This document shows, in pieces, positions 11,530-22,589 of a stretch of 64,000 nt of DNA (the first letter of the stretch is position 1; every line of letters begins with the position of its first letter). The position numbers and the translations under genes were made by a program. The stretch comes from Pocillopora verrucosa (taxonomy: Eukaryota; Cnidaria; Anthozoa; Scleractinia; Pocilloporidae), in the NCBI RefSeq assembly GCF_036669915.1, contig NC_089325.1, positions 18,045,831 through 18,109,830 of the forward strand, read 5' to 3'. The notes below the pieces were generated by a model. The model was not told the origin of the DNA and made no database searches. It saw nothing but the letters and a program-made list of their open reading frames with translations.

Positions 11530-12325
11530 AAAGCTCCCACACTTGATAAGTCATTAGGTTGTGCTTAGCAGCTAACTTTCAAATTATTAAAGATGAATGG
11601 ATTATTTAACTGGCTTAGTTTATTCGGATTTTGGATTTCTTTCTGTTTGTGGCTCCGTGCTATTTAAGACGCTTTGAGCGTAGCAGTGATATGCTGACAG
11701 GGATTGTAAAGAAGGCGACTGAAATGGTGTGACAGGCGCAGTTAAACGCTGTGGCAAAGCGCGCGCACATACACTGTTTTAAATTGTTAAACTTTACCAA
11801 GCAGCGAATTCGATTATCACGTGAGCCAATTAAAGTTTGTAGTTGAATCGTCGTGTTATGTGAATTTTTGTGTCTGCGATGCCATTTTAATGGTGGTTTT
11901 CGCAATCTACCAGTCAGCCACAGAAACAGGCCATTACGAGGTTCATTTATGACGTGTCCTGTGAATTGCTACGATATCCATGTCGAAAGTGTCATGTGAG
12001 GAACAGAATAAGATATTAAGGTTAGTCATTTTGAGCTCGTTAATGAAATAAAGAAGTAGATTCATCACAGAGCTGCTCAATCAAGAGAAAGTTCGGGATA
12101 TTTGTCAGTTATACCCAATTTCCAGCCATAACAATCAGCTGATCGATGACGTCAGCAAATGATTGCTTCATTACCTTCTATGACATCATAATCACTACTA
12201 GCTTTGGTTTCCGTCAACAAGGAAGCAGATTCATTCGAAAATGTGAGCTTGAATTTGGAAAATCATGTTAAAAAATTAATGTTATAAGCTGAACAAATGA
12301 CGAATAAGGTCCAAACCTGTTGTTA
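11530..12325. other. Intergenic, no gene seen
   Basis: No recognisable coding exon. The small minus-strand ORF at 11660-11905 has no supporting features. Confidence 0.4.
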
Positions 12326-12624
12326 TAATGGTGGGCGAAAGCTCCGATGCGAGCCATGATGAAGAGCGCGTCATGTATCGGTTATGCTGTCGGCCTGAGG
12401 GATATTTGGCGTTTTCCGTATCTTTGTCACAAGAACGGCGGAGGTAACTTCTTTAAGTGTAGATATCTACCACAACTTTTTTTTTAGGAGTTTAGGTTAG
12501 GTTTATAAGAGCTCACTTTTAGAGTTGCAAAAATTTTGCAACTCAAAGAAGTTCAATCGTGACATGCAGTGTCAGATTTTGTGCCTCGAAAAACTGTCTT
12601 CAGTTCGAGGGAATCTACCAAATG

Positions 12625-13005
12625 TCAGTTTAGTAAGACACGCAAACACAGAAGAGCTAGGCGACAATGAAATTCAAAAGCAACGAGGATGACTACGGAT
12701 GAAGAAGATTGACAAGGATTGTAAATGACTTCAGAGTAATAATTTGATAAAACTGCAAACACAAAAAGTAACGATGATCAAAGAAGGAAGATGGATGACT
12801 AAGACTGGAGAAGACTACAAATGACTACAAAATATAAGTTCAGTAAGATAGAAAACACAAAAAGAGGTGAGAAGTAACCAGAGCGGAAAAGGATGAGTAA
12901 AGATGGAGAAGATTGATACGAATTGCAAATGAGTAAAAAACTCCCAGGAACCAATGCGTAAATCAAGATGGAACAAGAATAGAGGAGATATAGAAACGAA
13001 TTGCG
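12625..13005. repeat. Degenerate tandem repeat, period about 100 bases
   Basis: Three to four imperfect units share the order CAAACACA(A/G)AA.., GATGACTA.., GAAGA(T)TGA.., A(T/C)AAATGAC. The units start near 12625, 12730 and 12827, with a decayed fourth near 12930. It lies in the TM1-TM3 interval of the SLC6 pseudogene. Purine-rich, no coding sense. Confidence 0.6.
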
Positions 13006-14764
13006 AATAAACAACTAGAAATGTCTATGCTAAATCGCGGTAAATTTGTTTTAGATGCACAAACAGTGACTTTGCTCTTTAAAATTAAAATTCAGGGTTA
13101 CATGGAGAGTAAGATATAAGTCTTTCCGAAGTAACTTCGAAAGAATGATTTAATATAAATATATCTTAAACTTTATAGAAAAGCGGAAATTCAATTTTTG
13201 ATTGATGCTCTTCTCAACGAAGCTGTCGCCCTTACGCAAACCCCTAGTAACGGGTTTAAGAGTTCCAGCGATTTGTATAGGCTGTATAGAGTCTTGAAAA
13301 GATTTTTTCATCGAGACTGAACTTATACTTTGCGAAGATAAACAAAATACTTAAGACATGGAAAGAATAGAGAATATTAAAACAGACTTCAAATCTTATT
13401 ATTTTCCCTGCGCTTAAAGGTTTGTGCTGTATACGATATCCTTAATAGTGTTCAGGCTCTCAGATTAGCTGGAGATATCACAATTAGATGTGGAAAAACA
13501 AGCAAACACAAAACTGGAGAAAAACATAATTATACATCACCCTCCAGTAGACAACTTTGCAACTTTCAACTTGTCAGATAAAACATTGTTTTAGTCACGC
13601 TATGATTTGAGCCGGACTTTACCCATAATACTATACCTTTCAGCTTTCCGAAAATGTCTCAACTTGCTTCTGAGAATCTCTGAGAATGTTTTAAAACTTC
13701 CACAGCCTTGTGGCGTCAGGCTTTATAGAAAATCTGATTTTAACAAGCTGCAGAAGTCGTCGCACCCGTTAAGAAACTTTCAAAAACTGAACCTCTGATG
13801 ATTGTCATGGGCAGAAATTCAGATAGACTCCCAAAAGTTCTTAGGTGCCCAATATTGTATAAGGACTTTCCACATTCGATAAAGTAACATGTTGCTTCAA
13901 TTGTTATGAGGCAAAGTACGCCTTACACCGTTGACACCTCGCGGCGGCCCAAATAGACGTCATCTTTTAATTGCATGTATTGGAGTTGCCATGGTGATTA
14001 TTTCCTTCCCGATCTCTGTTTACTACAATGTTGTTTTTCTTGGAGTCTTTTATATCTGTACCATTCATTTGCTGCTGTTGACCCGTGGAAGTCTTGCAGC
14101 AACTCGTGGAACACTCCGTTTCGTAGGTAAATAACAACTTGTAAAAGTATTTTATTTACGGGTAATTCAAAAAGAAAGTTGTGCGAACTTTGTGCAGAAT
14201 AAATAACTAATTAAGGACCAATGCTTACGTTAACTCAGCAAGTAATCTTCATGTTCCTATTTTCTCTTATTTTGTAAAGGAAATGACACTTATCTACCCT
14301 AATTAAGACCTCGACCCTTTAAAACATAACATTGCTGTTAGCAATGACCTCAGTTGTGACAACTTAATATTTTTTCGCTGGTGAGGGCTTTAGAAATTCC
14401 ACTGCTAACTGCACGGCTGTCAGTTGCTCAATGACTGCAATCTCTCCTAGCCAGAAATTCTGGGAGTAAGTGTTACTTTTTAGCGATTCGCTTATCTTAA
14501 GTCCAAATTTCCTGGTTATGTTTGTGAGGTATTGCAGTTCTCAATGTCGCGCACTGCAATACTTGTAAGGGCACCTTAGCAGTCTTGGATTAACCCTGAA
14601 TTAATTTGCCTTCAAGAAATTACAACTGCCTGATTTTCCCAAGCAATCAAACTAATGACTAGTCAAAATTTACGGCTGGGTTAATCATTCTACACACAGT
14701 AGCATGTACACAATTACACATGAGCAGAATAATATTAACGACAAAAATTAGTCAGGCAAACCAC

Positions 14765-14822
14765 TTTTGCCTGGTGCCCTGGATGGAATTCTCTTCTACG
14801 TAAAGTCAGATATTTTCAGTTT
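14765..14822 (+). pseudogene. Partial extra copy of the SLC6 TM5 exon
   Basis: Reads LPGALDGILFYVKSDIFSL, matching the second half of the TM5 exon at 15479-15613 (LPGALHGILFYLKTDFYKL). It is out of order, upstream of the TM4 exon, and lacks the first half and a donor site. I infer a small local duplication. Confidence 0.7.
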
Positions 14823-15309
14823 ACGTGGTTAGCTCTTGGCTAATGGAAAAGAAGGAAAAGATTTATCGAATAATAGGGATATTTTTTTGTCATGGCCTGA
14901 GAGGTAATTTTGTTTGTTTGCATGAATAGCCATTATGCAAACAAATTTTTTTCATTTCATGATATGTTGTGAAGCGGGTGAGATTCGTGTACCGCTGGCC
15001 ACCACTTTGTTTATCGCATGGGTCGCTGTTTTCTTTTGCATCCATAAATGCATCAAGAGCTCTGGAAAGGTAAACAAAAATGCACAGTCTAACAAAATTC
15101 ATTTCAGATTCACTCGCGAGGATTAAAGATTTTTTTCTCGTTGTGCTGTTATAAAAATCATTAACTTAGTAGGACTAATGAAGTTTCAACCGAAGAGAAA
15201 CGTGGTGAATATAACTTCTTGAGTCTGAATGGTTGTATCGCCACTAGACAATACTTGGGTAAAAGAGAACCTCGATCACATGAAAGGGAATATGGGGATA
15301 AAGTACGCC

Positions 15310-15431
15310 ATCCGTTCAAGGTGGCCTGTTTCATAACCATATTACTTTACCTTGTCCTACACGTCTTGTTTATCCAGGGAATCATTCTACCGGAAGCAAT
15401 CGATGGAATCCTAGATCAAGACGATCCATAG
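15310..15431 (+). pseudogene. Decayed extra SLC6 TM5 exon with stop
   Basis: Reads VACFITILLYLVLHVLFIQG then IILPEAIDGILDQDDP and a stop. The order and residues match SLC6 TM5 (..FLCILLIRGVNLPGALHGIL). It follows an AG and sits directly before the better TM5 exon at 15479. Either a dead duplicate or the relic of mutually exclusive exons; the stop argues for a dead duplicate. Confidence 0.7.
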
Positions 15432-15850
15432 GTTGATTATGTTTTTTAGGTCAATGTCGCGTTCTTCCCTGATCACAGATGGCCTACTTCGCGGCTATCT
15501 TCCATTATCTCTTTCTTTGTATACTTCTTATCCGTGGCGTCAATTTGCCTGGTGCTCTGCATGGAATTCTCTTCTACTTAAAGACAGACTTTTACAAGCT
15601 CTTAGAACCACAGGTGGGAATGGATTTAATTCTCTCCGACAAAAAGATGATGCACACAGCAGGATTTGTTTAGTCTACTAAGAAGCTTTTGACCATAACC
15701 CTGGCTAAATTTCCATTTTTTTTTCTGTCGTTTTTGTTCTTAGGTCTGGATCGATGCTGCTACTCAAATATTTTTCTCCCTCAATGTTGGTTTTGGAGGC
15801 CTGGTCACCTATGCCAGCTCTAATGAATGCAATAACGACTGTGAACGGTA

Positions 15851-16300
15851 TTGTACAGTTCCGATGCTGAAATTAATGCCCTTCAGCAATTTTCAGACAG
15901 ATGCTATAAGTTGCACTTTATATGTACGCAGTTAAATATTAGATCATTACTACAAAAAAAAGATAAAGCGATTCTTAAAATAGTTCAACAGCGTGATAAC
16001 CACCCTCTGAAGGTTTGCTTACCGCAAGAAAAGAACAATTTAACCTACAACCTTAGACGTAAAAGCTGCCAGTGGCCTAAGATAAACACTGAACTTTATA
16101 AGAACACATTTGTAAAAAGATTAATTTTTAAATACAACCTTTTATAGTATTTTATGCCAGATATATTGATCTAGTTTGATCTTTTTATTCTTTTTATTCT
16201 ATTGTAATTTTTGGCTGAACCTTGAATCTTTTTATCCAGCAACATTAGATATGTATTTTTGTCCAATGAACAATAAAGACATTTATTAGTAGTAGTAGCA
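15851..16300 (+). mobile_element. LINE 3'-terminal fragment
   Basis: An ORF of 98 residues ends with NNLTYNLRRKSCQWPKINTE and LYKNTFVKRLIFKYNLL, the style of C-terminus seen in several non-LTR retrotransposon ORF2 proteins. It is followed by an AT-rich tail, AATAAA and a (TAG)n microsatellite near 16288-16303, as in a LINE 3' end. It is embedded in the SLC6 pseudogene just after the TM6 exon donor. Family assignment is uncertain. Confidence 0.5.
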
Positions 16301-16730
16301 GTAAACTCTATACACAGCGCTTTCTCTTTCGCTCATCACATGTTGCTTAAAATGGTCAGATAAATGAGTTAGTACTTCTAGTACATTCACCTTTAGGAAA
16401 TAGTAAGAAAGTTGACCTCCGTATACTAACAAGAGGTTCTATTGTTTCACATAATACGAAAGACTCTGAATAACAAAAGTGTCTCGGCGACTTGAATGAC
16501 ATTTCATTACATATATAAACCTGACTTGTGCTTGTTTGTTTCCACGGACGCAGTTGTGGTATCGTATGTCAATTGTGCAACCAGTATGGGCGGAAGGTTT
16601 TCCATCTTTAGTGTAGTTGGCCTAATGGCCCACACCCTTGGTAGGGAAGTGGCACAACGGGTTGTTTCTTCTAGTAAGATAACAAATTAGGGCGTGGTTG
16701 GGTCTCGGAATTTTTTTTTGCCAGCCTCTA

Positions 16731-17075
16731 TTGTGGAAATCTCTTTCGTTTTTACTATTTTTATCTTCCTCTCCCCCCGCTTTGTACTCTTTTTGTATTC
16801 ACGCGCGGCGCGCGTGTTTTCACAAGTTAACCAATCACGTTAAAGAACTCTGACCTTGACATTGGAAAACTGACGTAGACATTTTTCTCATACTTTTGTC
16901 TGTTTTCGCGAAGCTATAGTTATTTGTTTTTGAGCTTTCGTTCGCGCCAATTTGTTACCCCTTTTTTGGTAAATTAAGAATTTTCGGAGTTTTATTTTAG
17001 CCAAATGGTGTGGTTCATTCAACAAATTGAATACATATTTTCTGCGGAATTTGGACTCTAGCCTCTTTTTAGTAG
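16731..17075 (+). repeat. Solo LTR of the BEL/Pao family
   Basis: Plus-strand counterpart of the LTR at 3688-4020 (minus). Shared blocks include CTTCCTCTCCCCCC, CCAATCACGTTAAAGAAC, TTTATTTTAGCCAAATG and AATACATATTTTCT. No PBS or gag follows, so I read it as a solo LTR in the intron before the SLC6 TM8 exon. The exact ends are approximate. Confidence 0.7.
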
Positions 17076-17252
17076 ATCAATTTTTTATATTTACTCTAGG
17101 ATTGAAAAATGAAAGAAATTTGTTTTAATTAAATTGTAGGACCTGGTCTGGGTTTTGTGGCTTATCCCGAGGGGATTGCTCAGATGCCGGCTGCACCCGT
17201 TTGGGCTATGATGTTGTTCCTTATGCTCTTCGCAATCGGACTCGGAAGTCAG

Positions 17253-18110
17253 GTTAGACAAATTTCAGCCTCTCGTTTATGAACGCAATTGACTTTCAAA
17301 TTATTTTCGCTCAAAGATCTTATAACTGACGTGGTCGGTGACAGAGTGACTTATTTATTAGCTGGTTAACTCGCTGACTCATTGACTGATAAACCGACTG
17401 GCTAACCGACTGACCGACTGATTCGCGAACTTACTGACTAGGTTATTGACTTATTGACAATTTGAATCAGCATATTAGAGTCACAACTTCTTGACGTTTT
17501 CGATGTTTAGTTTGTGTTCACAGAAACGACCATAGCAGCAGTGATGGACACATGCACCAATGCACTATTACTTTATTTAAGCTGAATTATGCAATGGTAT
17601 CTGGAATAACATCTTACATGAATAAATGCTAATTTGAAAATAAATGGTTACGCCTATAAATTGCCACCAATAGCTACAAAGTCGAACAAAGCATTTGCAG
17701 TGAAAGCAGCCCTCTAAATTTTATACCTTAATTTAGGTTCGTTTAGGCCCGTTGCACAGGGAAATTTATTCCAAAATATGTCAATAAAAGTTTTTAAAAC
17801 TAAGAAACCGAAAAGGACTGATTTGACTGGCTTGGTTAACGCAGAATTGGCGAGGAACAGAGAAGATTTTAAACTTGAAGAGGGGAAAAAAATTGAACAA
17901 ACCTACATTTATTGTTGTAAGCTATGTTTCACCGAGAATTCCATTTATTTTTGCCCCTAATGAATACACTAAGGAACGAATATCTGAAAAACAGCTGGAA
18001 AGTTATCAAAGGACGCAACCTTGCTATGCCCTTTTGTCTCTCTGTGCCATTTTTTCTTGACTTAAAGCCAACAATAACAACACCGTGACAACTTTTACAA
18101 TCTGTCAGCT
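17253..18110. other. Intergenic between SLC6 pseudogene and SLC32-like gene
   Basis: Contains a low-complexity (ACTG)-rich tract at about 17325-17445 (GACTGACCGACTGATT and variants). No further SLC6 exon (TM9 onward) was recognised. Short ORFs have no support. Confidence 0.5.
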
Positions 18111-18116
18111 GCCTCT

Positions 18117-19493
18117 TCAAGCACATACACCATTACCTGGTCGACTGTAAACTTCAATCAAGGAGAGAAGAGAGGATATAGTTCCCGTGACCATCACAAT
18201 AACACCAACCACTACCACAACACTATCAACCACAATGTTACACCATGTCATGTCCTGGAAGTACATCTTCATATGAAACAAGGGAGGAAATATGAACTCC
18301 AAGCTAATACCAGCGATACTTCCCACAAGGGCCAATATATAAGTGTAGGAAGGGAAAGCAGCAGCAAAAATTACACTGATAGATACCATTAACAAACGAA
18401 ATGTAATTACAGACGGAGTGAAGATTGATTTACCATAGCTTCCTGGAAAGAAAAACAGAGAGGAGTTCTCAATGATCTCAAATATGGTGAACATTGGCAG
18501 TGTGTAAGACGTGAAGGACAGTACTGCTGCCATCACATTCACTGCTGCTCGGAATGAACCCTCTGGCAAGCTATTTGTTATAACTTCAGCCGTATCGACT
18601 TCAAATGAAATGTAAGCGACTACTCCAATGGTGACATTAAGTAATGTCATCGCTACATAAGACAAATTAATCACTGAGTTGAACTTTTCCTTGTGGCGCA
18701 TGCTACCTTCGATTAGTGATACAAATGGCTGCGACAGATAACTTGCTACAAGGACTCCTAAAGCTGATGGATATGTACTGGCGTCGAAATTTTCCAAGGA
18801 GCTTATTTCCCATTTTTGTACATGCAATAAGCTGTACGTAACAACGGTGACAAAAATAACTTTAGCGGAAAGTACCGTTAAGATGCTTGTCCATGCCACC
18901 TGAGAAAGGTTTTTAAGAAAAACATTTGGAACAAAAAGTATACCGCCAATGAGTGTGCAGAGCCAGCAAGGAAAAGCAACATGGGGAAACGATCTTGCAA
19001 TTAATTTACCGACCAAAAGAGGATAAACTGCTGTAACAAAAAGCAACTCTATAAACTGAGTAGCAAGGACAAGATGACCTCCTATGTTTGGCAGGAAAGC
19101 ATTGCCGACATCTGCATAGGAACTGCGGACCCTTTTTCGTTTACCGCTCTTTGGATCGGTTTCATAGAGGCACCGAACAATGATTTTCCCAGTATAATTA
19201 GAGGCAGCAGCGACTAGCAAAAGAGTAAGTATGGCTAAGTAGCCACCATTTTTCACGGCGTAAGGTATGACCAAGATTGGTAAACCTTGAATTGTGTTGC
19301 AGATGTTCCAAAATGTCTCAAATGTCGAGGCAAAAGTACCTTCATCACATGAAGTGTTCTCCTCCTGTTGATCTCTGATATCATACTGTTCACATTCGTC
19401 CAAAAGATTTACTTTATCTTCTTCCTTCTCTTGATAACCTTCTCTGTTCATTACACCCGTACCTTTTATAATAATTCTAAACATAGACTGCAT
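18117..19493 (-). CDS. SLC32-like (vesicular inhibitory amino acid transporter family) protein A
   Basis: Predicted proton-coupled amino-acid transporter of the SLC32/VGAT branch of the AAAP superfamily; about 458 residues in one exon, with around eleven hydrophobic segments. Family blocks: TFWNICNTIQGLPILVIPYA (TM1), NYTGKIIVRCLYE (TM2), RVRSSYADVGNAF, FVPNVFLKNLSQVAW, SYLSQPFVSLIEGSM (vertebrate VGAT has SYTSQIFLPSLEGNM here) and LPMFTIFEIIE. The open frame extends upstream, but only via a TTG. The first ATG is at 19493, so I start there; a 5' coding exon further up cannot be excluded. Its paralogue at 21263 is transcribed divergently. Whether it loads GABA/glycine into vesicles or carries other amino acids cannot be told. 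Confidence 0.88.
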   Translation of the reverse strand: MQSMFRIIIKGTGVMNREGYQEKEEDKVNLLDECEQYDIRDQQEENTSCDEGTFASTFETFWNICNTIQGLPILVIPYAVKNGGYLAILTLLLVAAASNYTGKIIVRCLYETDPKSGKRKRVRSSYADVGNAFLPNIGGHLVLATQFIELLFVTAVYPLLVGKLIARSFPHVAFPCWLCTLIGGILFVPNVFLKNLSQVAWTSILTVLSAKVIFVTVVTYSLLHVQKWEISSLENFDASTYPSALGVLVASYLSQPFVSLIEGSMRHKEKFNSVINLSYVAMTLLNVTIGVVAYISFEVDTAEVITNSLPEGSFRAAVNVMAAVLSFTSYTLPMFTIFEIIENSSLFFFPGSYGKSIFTPSVITFRLLMVSISVIFAAAFPSYTYILALVGSIAGISLEFIFPPLFHMKMYFQDMTWCNIVVDSVVVVVGVIVMVTGTISSLLSLIEVYSRPGNGVCA

Positions 19494-19499
19494 ACTCCT

Positions 19500-21255
19500 T
19501 CTCAACAAGCTCTGGTTTACTAGAATGCCTTCCTTATTTATGTCCCTGAGGCTCAAGGGGTAAATAACGAGTTCTGATTAATATTTCCACCATGATCTGT
19601 CGACTGTATAGCGGGGTCTGAAGTCCACCGAGTGCCACATGTGAAGATTTATGTTCATCGAAGGACAATCTCAGAACCTTTTTACTACAGTGGACAAGGA
19701 CTTATTTCATTTGGAGTTTTCAATGTCCTGGGAGTAGTCGTAAGGCTGATTGTACGTCGATAGACACCTGTGTCTTGCTCATAAGCCGCAATAAGCTGTT
19801 AAAATGGGGACTTTTTCGAGGTTTTGTGATGAGTTTAAATTTCTCTGGCTAACTTTTAAGGGAACCATAGTGATCTGTTTTAAAAAAAACATTGAGCTAG
19901 GTATTCTTGGCACCGGCTAGTATCATATGATGCTGTGCTAATTGTTTCAAATTTAACATGATTTTGTCTCACCCTGCAAGCTAAACATAGCCTTTAGGAT
20001 GGACGGCTTTATTCTTTCCTGACACAAAAATGAAATACCTTGTAACGGTAAAAAAGTTTGGTACATTTTGTTGTTGACCATATTCATGGTTTTCATAATC
20101 ACAATTGACATTATCATCTTTATTTCATCTTATTGTCCTTTTGCGTGTTACTGTAGAAACTGTTCGCTCTCTCAAGAATGAATTTCTCCAAAAGAGGCCG
20201 GTCCGGCCGGCGCCTCTCAGAAAATCAGTTAAAACTTTGTACCAAAATCAACTGCATGTTACTCATTAAATGATCACGGAAGGAGACCACAGATAACTTT
20301 TAGTCTGAATAATCCCACCCATAAAGAAGTTTAACAATAAACGTCTTTTCATTCAAACTTTGCATACTCAATCAACTATTCATCAAAAGATCACCACGAC
20401 TTCTTTTCTACAGTGAAGCTGTATTATAAAAAGCTTCTGAACCAGCTTGGCATCGGAAGTAATGAACGTATATTAGCAGATCAGCTGAGTGTTGATATTG
20501 TTTTTTAAAATTCTGAACCTAACAAAACTGTTTTAGGCAATTTGATTTTGGCATCTAGCTGTACTTTCCGGTGAAGTGAAAACCACCTCATTCTTCGTTA
20601 CAATGATTCCGCCAGAGCATATACAACCAGTAAATTCGATTTGGCGCTAAGCAAAGCGTGAGATGGATGTCCGAGCTCATTACAGATTTCTGTTTCAAGA
20701 AATTAATGGTTTTGAGCGGAGACATTCAAGGTCCCTGCTAAGGCCCGTTTTCTTCGTCTAGCTAGTTAGCGATACCAATAGCCGTCTTTTCGTTGTCCAT
20801 GTTTACATTTAAGAGCGAGGTATCAAAAGTTTTGAAATTAAAATTAAAAAAAATTGGAAACTGTTCCTTAGATGTAGATCTTAAAATATGGCTTCGCGCC
20901 CATAAAGCCCCCGAGAATTTCGAGAGATGGGCCAAAGGACACATTTTGAAGCCCACTGATCACGACAAAGTGTTGTGTTTGAATGACAGACACTAAAACA
21001 TAAGTCAATTTTTCTAACTGAAGTAGAATCCAGTCGGCCAGTCCAGCAGTCGTCAGCTAATAATTAAGTCATGAACTCTTGCACGAAATACACAATAGTC
21101 AGTAATGAAGCCAAGCGCATTCTCGCGTGCATCTGCCGAAATTTTCTGGCATATATTAACGTTTGCACTGCGCAAATATTCGCTTCATTTTTTGCTGATC
21201 GTTCACAGAACAGCACGTTTTTCACGCCAAATTTAAACATTCGTTAAATTCAGTT
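19500..21255. promoter_or_regulatory. Shared intergenic region between divergent SLC32-like genes
   Basis: About 1.77 kb separates the two start codons and contains no supported gene. By position it must hold both 5' regions. No specific promoter element was identified. A short GC-rich palindromic patch (GGCCGGTCCGGCCGGCGCC) lies near 20199-20217. Confidence 0.4.
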
Positions 21256-21262
21256 GTGAAAA

Positions 21263-22582
21263 ATGCCGTTAAAAGAAGGATACCACATCCTTGAAGAGAG
21301 TCTAGATGAGGAAAGCTACCCCCACGAAAAAACCCTGGACGAGACGTTTGAGGAGATGAAGAAAATATCAACCATGGATACATTTTGGAACGCGTGTAAC
21401 TCCGTTCAAGGGCTTACCATCTTGGCGATGCCTCTTGTGACGTCGTTTGGTGGGTACTGGTTTCTTTTTGGCATTACAGCCATTGCAGTGCTCTCTAACT
21501 ATACCTCAAAAATCCTCATTCAGTGCCTCTATGAGCAATTTCCTGGTAAAGGTCGAACACGTGTACGTAATACATTCGCTGACATCGGAGATGCTTTCTG
21601 GCCAAAGTACGGAAGACTCATGGTCGATGCGACAAAGTTTCTGGAATTAATTTTTGTTGCAACTGTGAATCCAATAGCTTGTGGGGAGGCCATTTATTAC
21701 ACTGTTCCTTACCTTCCCGTTGGAAAGCAGCTTTGGATCCTCATTTTCGGCCTGGCTATGATTCCCAACGTTTTCCTGAGCTCTGTGAAATTACTTTCCA
21801 AGATCAGCATGCTTACCATATTTTTTGCCCTGACAAACTTCTCCATCATAGTTGCTTATTGCTTGGGTCATAGCGCTTCCTGGAAAGCGGAGGATTTGCA
21901 AGTTTTCGACCCTGTCCGGTTTCCCCTGGCACTCGGAGTAGTTTTGGCCAGCTTCTCGTCTCAAATTTACCTGACCGTGCTGGAGGGAAACATGCGATGT
22001 CCTGAAAAGTTCAACGCCGTCATCAACTACGCTTATATCGCTATGACTGCGCTAAAGATCGGCGTTGGAGCATTTGGTTATTTGACCTTCTCAGGCAGTG
22101 TCAGTGACATGGTGTCCAACAACCTTCCACTTGGACTCTATCGCATCACTGTGAACATTGTGATAACCGTTCTGTCCTTTTCAGGTTATTCCCTCCCTAT
22201 GTTTGCGGTGTTCGACATGGTGGAGAAGCCGGCCCCCCGGTATTTGACCGCCAGATTTCTAAACCAGGATGGACACCGACCTAATCGTCCGTGTGTGGTG
22301 TTGTTGCGTTTCGTGCTGACATCAATCACCATCCTGATGGCAGTTATTATTCCGCACTTCACTCTTTTCGCTGCATTTATTGGAAGTGGTACAGGTACTG
22401 CGATAGCGCTGGTTTTTCCTTCCGTTTTCTACGTAAAAATTTTTTACTGGGAGTTAAGGTGGTACGAGATTGTTCTGAACGTTTTCATCGTCTGTTTTGG
22501 GCTGCTCATGGCAGCTTGTGGAATGGTTTCTACAGGACAACAGCTGTACCTAACCTTCTCCACAAAAGAGGTGGATTTCTAA
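21263..22582 (+). CDS. SLC32-like (vesicular inhibitory amino acid transporter family) protein B
   Basis: Single-exon, 439 residues, start ATG in a purine-rich context (GAAAAATGCC). Family blocks match its neighbour and VGAT: TFWNACNSVQGLTILAMPLV (TM1), NYTSKILIQCLYE (TM2), RVRNTFADIGDAFWP, IPNVFLSSVKLLSKISML, LASFSSQIYLTVLEGNMR (close to the VGAT SYTSQIFLPSLEGNM), EKFNAVINYAYIAMTALK and SGYSLPMFAVFDMVEK. About eleven membrane segments; short acidic N-terminus. It is clearly paralogous to the minus-strand gene at 18117, which suggests an inverted local duplication. A possible poly(A) signal AATAAA is at 23311. Substrate unknown. Confidence 0.92.
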   Translation: MPLKEGYHILEESLDEESYPHEKTLDETFEEMKKISTMDTFWNACNSVQGLTILAMPLVTSFGGYWFLFGITAIAVLSNYTSKILIQCLYEQFPGKGRTRVRNTFADIGDAFWPKYGRLMVDATKFLELIFVATVNPIACGEAIYYTVPYLPVGKQLWILIFGLAMIPNVFLSSVKLLSKISMLTIFFALTNFSIIVAYCLGHSASWKAEDLQVFDPVRFPLALGVVLASFSSQIYLTVLEGNMRCPEKFNAVINYAYIAMTALKIGVGAFGYLTFSGSVSDMVSNNLPLGLYRITVNIVITVLSFSGYSLPMFAVFDMVEKPAPRYLTARFLNQDGHRPNRPCVVLLRFVLTSITILMAVIIPHFTLFAAFIGSGTGTAIALVFPSVFYVKIFYWELRWYEIVLNVFIVCFGLLMAACGMVSTGQQLYLTFSTKEVDF

Positions 22583-22589
22583 AGCTTAA

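Larger units (their letters stand above)
12346..17252 (+). pseudogene. SLC6-family sodium/neurotransmitter transporter, decayed multi-exon gene
   Basis: SLC6 proteins are Na+/Cl--coupled 12-TM plasma-membrane transporters. Exons seen in order: TM1 (about 12346-12443; [23 protein letters not shown], donor GTAAC); TM3 (about 13955-14126; IGVAMVIISFPISVYYNVV, then after a frameshift PWKSCSNSWNTPFR); TM4 (14975-15069; VPLATTLFIAWVAVFFCI, KSSGK); TM5 (15479-15613; RGVNLPGALHGILFYLKTDF); TM6 (15744-15847; [20 protein letters not shown]); TM7 (about 16547-16670; DAVVVSYVNCATSMGG); TM8 (17140-17252; GPGLGFVAYPEGIAQ). TM2, TM9-12 and the N- and C-termini were not found. Signs of decay are the frameshift near 14073, a missing AG acceptor before the TM7 exon, loss of the TM1 GLGN motif (GLRD here), and mobile-element insertions. 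A transcribed fragment remains possible. Confidence 0.8.

Noticed and set aside
19494..19556. Upstream extension of SLC32-like protein A beginning with a TTG codon
   Set aside because: A eukaryotic nuclear gene is expected to start at ATG; the first in-frame ATG is at 19493.
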